Positions 55,987 through 64,000 of a stretch of 64,000 nucleotides of DNA are shown here, piece after piece. Origin of the DNA: Siphonodentalium dalli (lineage: Eukaryota > Mollusca > Scaphopoda > Gadilida > Siphonodentaliidae); contig CP136069.1 in NCBI GenBank assembly GCA_032622095.1, positions 129,375,123 through 129,439,122 of the forward strand, written 5' to 3'. Made by a program: the position numbers and the translations under genes. The notes beneath the pieces are model-generated. The model had not been told where the DNA came from. It did not search any database and worked only from the letters and a program-made list of their open reading frames with translations. Numbering within the stretch: position 1 is the first letter of the stretch; every line of letters starts with the position of its first letter.

Positions 55987-57040
55987 ACTAGCAGGGTTAC
56001 CCGGCGTTGCCCAAGTTAATGTATGCTGTGGATATTTGTTGGGAATAGAGAATGCTCTTGCTTAAAGTGTTATACGTTTTCTCATAAATTGTATATTCAA
56101 ATAGCATCACAAAACATGATTATTACAGTCATGGAATATAAGTAGTGGCCCACCTTGTCAATTGTCATTCTGTTTATCGCGATTAATCCGTTCCACCAAT
56201 AATGAAGTATTTATTTATTTACAACTGCGTATACGTCAGACGTTATAATATGATACATGGACATCATAAAGACATTAGTTCGCATAAATAAAAGATGACA
56301 ATTGGGTTTTACATATTGAGATGTATCAATCAATCTAGTGGGTTGGACTAAGATCTCGAGGACACCTGGCTATCATATATCCATGAAGATACAGATGTTT
56401 CAAAGAAATTTCCAGGTGATCCTCTGTTCATGGTGCTATATATTGGCTAAATATTCTTAGTTTAAACGAAATGTTGCTGTGCAATTATAGCAGCTACATG
56501 TGCACAGAGCGAGATTTTGAGTTGTTTATGTCAGTCGATGAGTCTGTTCTAAAACCCTTGTCAGATGTCAGTATTGGTAGGATCCTGAAAAGTCTTGTGC
56601 TGTTAACTGCATTTTCTTGTATATCAGAAGAAACTATATTTGACTGCACACTGTGACCACTATTTTTGAACAGGCCTTCCATATCTCTTAGTGTAAACAA
56701 TATTTTATTCTCAATAGCAAGTGTGTACATACATATACAATTTTAATTACAACACATATATTTATTACAAAATGTTAACACGTGTGTCCCAGCATATAAG
56801 AGATGAGAAAATGATCTGACTGTAAGCTTTGTAAGCTTATATTTGTCATTTCCCCATTGGATATTCACATGGGTGATAACTGGTTTATCATTAATATCTA
56901 AATGAGTTATGTTGACTGCGAATTAATAATGGATATATATAGCTTCCCGCCTGCCCACCCCTCAGCGCCCATATGGCCCCCATCAACCCGTTCAAGGAGA
57001 CAAGGGTTGCCGCATTGTTGATAGCATAGTTTGTTTTCTC

Positions 57041-57483
57041 TCAGTTAGTCGCGAATCTTTTTGTAAGTAGAATATATTTCTGTACTCTTGCGAAGATATC
57101 GACGTTTTGATCTATTGTTAATGACTGAGATCCTTTAATAAGATCATTTAAACATGGTCTGTTGTGAAGACCTTGGAAGCATATCGTTCGTTCGTTCGTG
57201 AACTTTCGACAGTATAAGAAGAAGTGTTCAGTAGTCTCTGTCAGGCCACAATAAGTACAATCGGAATTATCCTGTAAGTGATTTTGGTGCAAGTGATCAT
57301 TCAGATTACTGCATTCGAGACGTATTCGACAGTGGATTACTTGACTTTGCCGTGTATATGCATGCTCGTAGAATTGTGGAGGTTCTATACAATCTTTATT
57401 CAGGAATTGTTTAAATTCGGAAACCGTTTCGCACATTTTCGCTTCGTCTGATAATTCATTCCAAAGTTTAATAGCATGTTGTA
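57041..57483 (-). pseudogene. Non-LTR RT C-terminus with CCHC-type knuckle (part 2)
   Basis: Continues part 1 after the 1.6 kb insertion: VQHAIKLWNELSDEAKMCET, then a tail with CTYCGLTETTEHFFLYC, a Cys-x2-Cys-x7-His-x4-Cys zinc motif typical of the C-terminus of several non-LTR clades, and the stop after ILLTKRFATN. No frameshift is visible within this part, so the insertion is the main break in this half of the gene. Confidence 0.88.
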
Positions 57484-59118
57484 CAGGGGGGGGGGGGGTC
57501 TGCAAAAAAATTCCGTATATAGGGCCGGGGTGGGTGGGTGGTCCAGAGGCGGAAAAAATGGTGCTTGTAAATTTTTTCCAAAATGGGTTTTTTTCAAACA
57601 ATTTACAAGTACTGACCATGTAATGTTGTTTCTAAGCATGTTAGTACCATGCTTGTTGGTATAGGGCTATATAGGCAGCTAAAGTGACTCTTTAGCCTCA
57701 GATTTAGCAACATTCTGGATTTCACAGTATCCTGGCCCACTTCACAGTGGACAACCGTATTAACGTTCAGGAAACTTATGATCAACGGAAGAAATATTTA
57801 GTAACAAAATTAATATATTACCCAGTTGTATTATCTGAATAAAAGTAATAAAACAAAAAAACTCTATCACAAATTGGATACTACATGGTGAATACTCAAT
57901 GATGACTACTAGTAGATATCATTAACCTGATTGTTGCATAACATGAAATTGAAAAGGGTATCTCATAAATTTCTAATGTCTGAAATACTGTCTTGTTCTG
58001 GCATGTAATCAAATTCATTCATTCTGGTTATTTCTCATCTTGAATGATTGCAAGTAATGTTAATTTGCAACAATTATCCAAATAAAACTGAATTGGTTAT
58101 GATGAATGACATTACTGTTTACTGCTCAGACAATCCCAAATGAAGGTGACGCTATTCTCATTGAATTTCCGAACTTCATCTGGGAGCTTTACTGCTCAAC
58201 AAGTCGAAACTAAAATACTAATTGTATACTGTTATCACTTACAAATAGATGTACTGAAATAATGTGATGCATTCAGATGCATTGAGAAATGACATTCAAT
58301 TCTTCATTCTGGTCTATCACCATACCAAACCACATCAAAATTTTACAACCGACACTTAACTTATATTGCAAAAACTTTGTATGGACTGAATTTCATAAAG
58401 TCGAACAGGGCCCATAACTCTGGTAGGCATTGGTGGTCACAACCCGCGATATTATGCATATTCGTCCCCCATTTCTGGTCCGTCACCATGCCATAGGGCA
58501 TCAAATATGACAACTGACTCTTGAGTTAAAATTCAAAAAGTTTGTATGGACAGACGGCTCGAGACGTCAACTATATACCCGCCGACTAATATCGGGCAGT
58601 ATAATAACCATATATCTATGTGTATACCTAACCAAAAAACTATTCCCCTCCCCACCCAATCCCGTTGGATAAGACTAAAGAGTTCTTTGATCATGCACAT
58701 ATAATTGTGGAACCCCTGACCTGTTTACCACTATTTACACTGGCCAGTGTTCTCTGTCAGACACAACACACTCGATATATTAAGGCTATAATGGGGTCTA
58801 GGGCAATTTGTGACATATAGTGTACCTATATACACAATGCTTAATTAATATTGTTGTTAGATACTGAAAACACCAGGAAACACATGAAATACAGTATATT
58901 TTTCGTTTTTCTGATCTGTGTTTACCAATTAGTAAGGCAGTTAACACAGCTATTGAAGAACGACTAAAAAAACCATGAGAAACGGGGGGTGGGTCCCCAA
59001 AATGTTGGAGGAAAAAAATATTTTTTTTGCAAAAATGGGGTGGTGGGTCCCTCGAGGTCGAAAAAAAAACTTTTTGGGCCCTATATGTGCAATTTTTTTC
59101 CAGACCCCCCCCCCCCTG
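57484..59118. mobile_element. Poly-G TIR transposon (1.6 kb) inserted in the RT gene
   Basis: Left end CAGGGGGG...GTCTGCAAAAAAATT and right end AATTTTTTTCCAGACCCC...CCCTG are inverted copies, with the similarity continuing through the TATAGGGCC block. On the minus strand the flanks are TACCACA and TACAACA, a likely 7-8-bp target duplication with one mismatch. CAGGG ends and that duplication size suggest hAT, but no transposase is present. The interior has dispersed repeat (GGGCCCATAACTCTGGTAGG near 58408). Confidence 0.7.
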
Positions 59119-59937
59119 TGTGGTATGAATGATTTTTGTAAAGAGGTAGAAAAGCAAAAGGGACGTCTTAAGTTATCGTGCCTGAATGGGTATCCACTTG
59201 AAGTTGTTGAATCCCTTGGGACATAGTTATATAGATATTGTGGGGTTGATTTTCTCGTCATTTTATAGAATTGAGCAAGTTTTGATTTTTCTCTCCTTTT
59301 CGATAGTTTCTGCCATCCAATTTCTACCAATAATTCATCCCTATTACAACTCCTAGTAGCTCCAGTTATTATACGTGCTGCTTCATATTGTATATCTTCT
59401 AATAATTGTGATTCTTCAGCCGTGTAATTGTCCCACACAGGGGAAGCATATTCCAAGACGGTGCGTATAAATGATAGATAAATTCGTTCGAATGTTCTCC
59501 TATCTAGGGCATATTTATTCTTCCTAAGTATGTATAATCGTTGTGAGGCTCGCTCTTCAATATCTTCGATGTGATTTTTCCACTTCCCTTCATCGTTAAA
59601 TGTCAGTCCTAGATGCTTATGTTCAGTCACCTCTATGATATCTTCACCTGCCATCCTAAGGGGTGGATGATCTTCAATAATATTCTTCCGTGATACCAAG
59701 ATAGACTCTGTTTTCAATGGATTAAATTTAACGGCCCAGATTTGCGACCATTCATATATTCGCTGTATATCTTGGTTCATTACGTTGGCAGCAAGGGTGG
59801 GGTCTTCAACGGCAAGAAAAAGGGAAGTATCATCCGCAAATAGGCGAATATTGCTAGTTACCCCTCCAACAATATCATGTATGTAGACCAAAAATAGCAG
59901 AGGGCCGAGTAAGGACTCTTGACAAATTGTAACTTTT
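59119..59937 (-). pseudogene. Non-LTR RT, palm to thumb (part 1)
   Basis: Reads SLLGPLLFLVYIHDI, then IRLFADDTSLFL with the catalytic FADD, IQRIYEWSQIWAVKFNPLKT, HKHLGLTFNDEGKWKNHIED, YLSFIRTVLEYASPVW and FCFSTSLQKSFIPH. The frame is intact for about 270 residues, but the fingers and first catalytic Asp are missing (5' truncation), as is the endonuclease. The open frame beyond 59118 towards 58950 and above 59937 is flanking sequence. The family is of the Jockey/CR1/R1-like type. Confidence 0.9.
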
Positions 59938-60250
59938 TGTGGAAACTGTATTGAATGGAACAGACTAAATTTTGTTATTATATATATGCAATCCTCTGAC
60001 GGTTCGAGGTCTCTCAGTTTGCACGAATATATGTATCTCTTCAATAGAATGATAAATATACGTTTAATGCTTCTTCTAGTTATCTCTTTTTGCTAGCTCA
60101 TTGTGTGAATGCCTTGATTGCCATTCCCATATAAATATGACTGTTAAGAAGATATAATTGTTCAAGTGACTTATGTGGGTCACCATATGTCGGGATTGTG
60201 AAATGTGAACGCCCAACTACTTAAAATGATATGGAGATGGCCTGGTGACT

Positions 60251-61810
60251 GTATATCTATATCTATATTTGCGAATGTCTGTCTGTCTGTCTGTCTGTGT
60301 TCTATAGAAATTCACAGGGGACCATCTAGATGATGCCATGCAAAGGGGTCTACTAGGAGTAACTTTTTACGAGAAAGATAATTGTCGGGGTTAAAATTTT
60401 CTAAAGTGACGCCGTTGTTGTCAGGGGCAGAAAAGGGGGAGGGGCAGAACAAAATTGTCGGCGATTGCCACGAAACTTATATATAATCATCCCCATAATA
60501 TGAGGAATCTAATGGTGTGTTTTAAATATGGCAAAAGTCGCGCCGTTCGCGTCAGGGGTCCCCGGAAGAAGGAGGGGCAGATTTGTTTTCTGTCGCCGAT
60601 TGCCACGAAACTTACATATAATCATCCCCATGATATGAAGAATCCAACGGTGTGGTTTAAATATGTCAAAAGTGGCGTCGTTCGAGTCAGATTTGATAAT
60701 AAGTCGCCGATTGCCACCACACTTATACAAAATCATCCCCATGGTATGAGGAGTTTAATGGTGTGGCTTTTATCTGTCAAATGTGGCCTCATTCGAGTCA
60801 GGGTTGCATTGAAGGGGACAGCACAATTTTTTTAACGCCAATTTCCACCAAATTGATACACGTTCTTATCCATGATACGAGGAATCTAATCGTGATTTAA
60901 AGACACCATAGTGGTGCTGTTTGGGTGAGAGATGGAGAGGGGAGGGATTGGCACCAAATTTGATAAAACAAATTGTTTAGTTGCCGATTATCACCAAACT
61001 TATAAACAATCATCTCCATGATATCAGGAGTGTAATCGTGTGGTTTAAGGATGTCACAAGTGGAGCCATTCGAGTCAGTGGTGTATAGAGATGAGAGGAC
61101 ACAAAAAATTATATCTATATGTTTAGTGCCGATTTCCACCAGATTGACACATATTTTTCTCCGTGATACGAGGAATCTTATCGTGTGGTTTAGATACACC
61201 AAATTGGTGCCCTATGGGTGAGAGATATGGGGATATATATATATGCATATCTAATCTCTAATGAGTCTTAGTGTGTGCAGATTGAGTCCGAAATAGGGAC
61301 GGGAGGGTCACCAAAACTGATACAAAATATTTTTAGTACCAATTACCATCAAATTCAGACACGTTCTTCTCAAATGATACAAGAAATAAAATCGTGCTGT
61401 CTGTCTGTCTTTTTGTCTGTCTGTGTGCGTTCTATATATAACTTCACGCGGTACAATCGAGATGGCACAAGGCGTTCTAAGAGGGGTAACTTTTTACAAG
61501 GAAGATAATGGTGCGGGTTAAAATTTTCTAAAATGACGCTGTTGGTGGGAGGGGAAATTAAAAAAATATGGTGAAATAGTTTTGTGGCTGATTTCCACCA
61601 AACGAATACATAATCACCTTCGCAATATGGCGTTGTTCGAGTCAGCGTTGCATCAACAATTGATTTAATAAACCAAATTCATACACGTTTTTCTCTAATG
61701 ATATACCATGAATTAAATCACACTTGGTGTCGTTTGCGTCACGGATGGCGAGCAGATATGCTGCACGATCATTGATAAGATTGCTATTCGCCGATATCCA
61801 CATATAAGTT
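60251..61810 (+). repeat. Left inverted arm built of degenerate 110-220-bp subrepeats
   Basis: Subrepeats carry GTCGCCGATTGCCACGAAAC or similar, ATAATCATCCCCATGATATG, AGGAATCTAATCGTGTGGTT and GTTCGAGTCAG, recurring at about 60460, 60593, 60704, 60836, 60983, 61127, 61348, 61588 and 61790. (CTGT)n tracts are at about 60281 and 61398. The whole arm is alignable, inverted, to 62841-64000. Short ORFs are translations of the subrepeat. Confidence 0.8.
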
Positions 61811-62840
61811 ACTAGCAGGGTTACCCGGCGTTGCACAGGTTAATGCGATGTGAAACCATATGTATGCTGTGGATATTTGTTGGGAATAGAGAACACTCTT
61901 GTTCAAAGTGTTATACGTTTTCTCATAAATTGTATATTCAAATAGCATCACAAAACATGATTATTACAGTCATGGAATATAAGTAGTGGCCCACCTTGTC
62001 AATTGTCATTCTGTTTATCGCGATTAATCCGTTCCACCAATAATGAAGTATTTATTTATTTACAACTGCGTATACGTCAGACGTTATAATATGATACATG
62101 GACATCATAAAGACATTAGTTCGCATAAATAAAAGATGACAATTGGGTTTTACATATTGAGATGTATCAATCAATCTAGTGGGTTGGACTAAGATCTCGA
62201 GGATACCTGGCTATAATATCTCCATGAAGATACAGATGTTTTAAAGAAATTTCCAGGTGCTCCTCTGTTCATGGTGCTATATATTGGCTAAATATTCTCA
62301 GTTTCAACGAAATGTTGCTGCGCGTGCATATCAGCTACATTTGCCAGACACAGAGCGAGATTTTGAGTTGTTTATGGCAGTCGATGAGTCTGTTCTAAAC
62401 CCCTTGTCAGATGTCAGTATTGGGAGGATCCTGAAAAGTCATGTGCTATACTAACTGCATTTTATTGTATATCAGAAGAAACTATATATGACTGCACACT
62501 GTAACCACTATTTTTGAACAGGCATTCCATATATCCTGACAAATTGTAACTTTTTTTGTGGAAACTGTATTGAATGGAACAGACTCAATTTTGTTATAAT
62601 ATATATGCAATCCTCTGAAGGTTCGAGGTCTCTCAGTTTATACGTTTAATGCTTCTTCTGTGTATCTCTTTTTGCTAGCTCATTGTGTGAATGTCCTGAT
62701 TGCCATCCCCATATAAATATGACAATTAAGAAGATATAATTGTTCAAGTGACTTATAAGTGGGTTACCATTTGTCGGGATTGTGAAATGTGAACGCCCAA
62801 ATCTCCTTAAAATGATATGGAGATGGCCTGGGTGACTATA
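61811..62840 (+). repeat. Core repeat B (uninterrupted), centre of a large palindrome
   Basis: ACTAGCAGGGTTACCCGGCG start, GATGGCCTGGGTGACTATAT end. It matches core A on both sides of the non-LTR insertion. Flanked by inverted arms: the 20 bases AACTTATATGTGGATATCGG begin the right arm near 62846 and appear inverted at 61791-61810, immediately before the core. Confidence 0.85.
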
Positions 62841-64000
62841 TATAACTTATATGTGGATATCGGCGAATAGCAATCTTATCTATGATAGTGCATATCCGCT
62901 CGCCATCCGTGACGCAAACGACACCAAATGTGATTTAAATCATGGTATATCATTAGATAAAAACATGTATGAATTTGTTGGAAATTAGTGCCAAATATAT
63001 TTGTATCAGTTTTTGCTTCTTCGATTGTACCGCGTGAAGTTATATATATAACACACAGACAGACAGAAAGACAGACAGTCAGCACAATTTGATTTATTGT
63101 ATCATTTGAGAAGAACGTGTCTGAATTTGATGGTAAATGGTACTAAAACTATTTTGTATCAGTTTTTGGTGACCCACCCGTCCCTATTTCGGACTCAAGC
63201 TGCACACACTAAGTAAGTCTCATTAGAGATTAGAGATGCATATATATGAAATTGATGAAAATTGGCGAGTATACAAATTCGTATCAAATTGAAGTTCCCC
63301 ATATCTCTCACCCATAGGGCACCAATTTGTTGTGTCTAAACCACACGATAAGATTCCTCGTATAACGGAGAAGAATATGTATCAATCTGGTGGAAATCGG
63401 CCATAAACATATAAATATAAATCCCTCTCATATCTCTACACCACTGACTCGAATGGCCCCACTTGTGACATCCTTAAATCACACAATTACACTCCTGATA
63501 TCATGTTGATGATTGTTTATAAGTTTGGTGATAATCGGCGACTAAACAATGTTTTTTTTAATCAAATTTTGTGTCAATCCCTCCCTCCCCATCTCTCACC
63601 TAAACAGCACCACTATGGCGTCTTTAAATCACACAATCAGATTCCTCGTATCATGGATAAGAACGTGTATCAATTTGGTGGAAATTGGCGCCAAAAAAAT
63701 TGTGCATCAATTTTGGTGCACCTGTCCCTTTCAATACACCCCTGACTCGAATGAGGCCACACTTGACAGATATAAGCCACACCATTAGACTCATCATACC
63801 ATGGGGATGCTTTTGTATAAGTGTGGTAGCAATCGGCGACTAAACCAATTATTATCAAATTTAGTGCCCACCCCCTCCCAATCTCTCATCCAAACGACAA
63901 CAATTTGGTGTTGTTAAATCGCACAATTAGATTCCTTGTATCATGAAGAAGAATATATATAAATTTGGTGGAAATCGGCGCTAAAATTAGTTTTATCAAT
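62841..64000 (-). repeat. Right inverted arm (runs off the window)
   Basis: Reverse complement of the left arm in colinear order: CGGCGAATAGCAATCTTATC (62853), GATTGTACCGCGTGAAGTTA (63022), GTCCCTATTTCGGACTCAAG (63181), then the subrepeats with AATCGGCGACTAAACAATG and CATGGGGATGCTTTTGTATA. The outer end is beyond 64000. Confidence 0.8.

Larger units (their letters stand above)
56692..59920 (-). mobile_element. 5'-truncated non-LTR retrotransposon inserted in core repeat A
   Basis: On the minus strand the element starts in the middle of the RT gene (at the SLLGPLLF box) and runs through its C-terminus and a roughly 350-nt 3' region. CTCTT is present at both junctions. The second core (61811-62840) is the paralogous empty site. 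The element is itself split by the poly-G TIR element at 57484-59118. Confidence 0.8.
55987..60250 (+). repeat. Core repeat A, split by a 3.2 kb non-LTR insertion
   Basis: 55987-56691 aligns with 61811-62530 and 59921-60250 aligns with 62536-62840. The shared start is ACTAGCAGGGTTACCCGGCG. Everything between 56692 and 59920 is absent from the second copy, so core A acquired an insertion (or core B lost it). A short frame TERDFELFM.VDESVL.PLSD is open in both cores but carries no known motif. Confidence 0.85.

Overview
This is a eukaryotic, AT-rich and very repeat-dense window. It reads as an invertebrate animal genome, most likely a mollusc or another lophotrochozoan, but the taxon is an inference. 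Signs of a eukaryote are multi-exon coding with phase-matched GT-AG introns, non-LTR and Ty3/gypsy reverse transcriptase remnants, hAT and Helitron elements, many TTAA-flanked foldback MITEs, and minisatellites. No bacterial-style operon, rRNA, tRNA or CRISPR array was found by eye.

The one convincing host gene lies on the minus strand from 44394 to 24712. It has six coding exons (44394-44082, 41448-41332, 37264-37121, 32759-32498, 28757-28057, 24833-24712). They join in frame to 1659 nt (552 codons plus stop) and encode a 12-TM monocarboxylate-transporter-like protein of the SLC16 family. Both family signatures are present (EGGWGW before TM1 and the YFKKKKGLAVG segment at TM5), as is an Asp/Arg pair in TM8. 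Its introns are filled with repeats: a 2.4 kb minisatellite of 45/46-bp units with a 181-bp four-unit higher-order pattern (33290-35697), a 2.1 kb array of about 160-bp units nested inside a MITE (38011-40110), several foldback elements, and a decayed duplicate of part of exon 4 (about 32037-32095).

Region by region. 0-9 kb: a TIR element carrying two tail-to-tail zinc-binding terminal exons, a second copy of that exon pair 2.8 kb away, a membrane-anchored ORF that resembles the end of a retroelement envelope-like protein, a triple-nested transposon (4712-6255), and a Ty3/gypsy fragment at 9.1-9.7 kb. 10-13 kb: a frameshifted non-LTR retrotransposon and a tandem repeat. 13-24 kb: dispersed repeats and MITEs. 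24.7-44.4 kb: the transporter gene. 45-49 kb: a hAT element with a transposase C-terminus, then a segmental duplication. 50-51 kb: a tandem duplication whose second copy carries a 372-bp Helitron, with the first copy serving as the empty site. 51-55 kb: TTAA MITEs and nested palindromes. 56-64 kb: a core repeat interrupted by a 5'-truncated non-LTR element that is itself interrupted by a poly-G TIR transposon, followed by a second uninterrupted core flanked by long inverted arms made of degenerate subrepeats.

Apart from the transporter, almost everything coding here is of mobile-element origin. Four features look most worth following up: the duplicated convergent zinc-exon module, the foldback structure at 60-64 kb, the exon-4 relic in the transporter intron, and the Helitron whose ends are fixed by a paralogous empty site. 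All boundaries were read by eye without alignment software.
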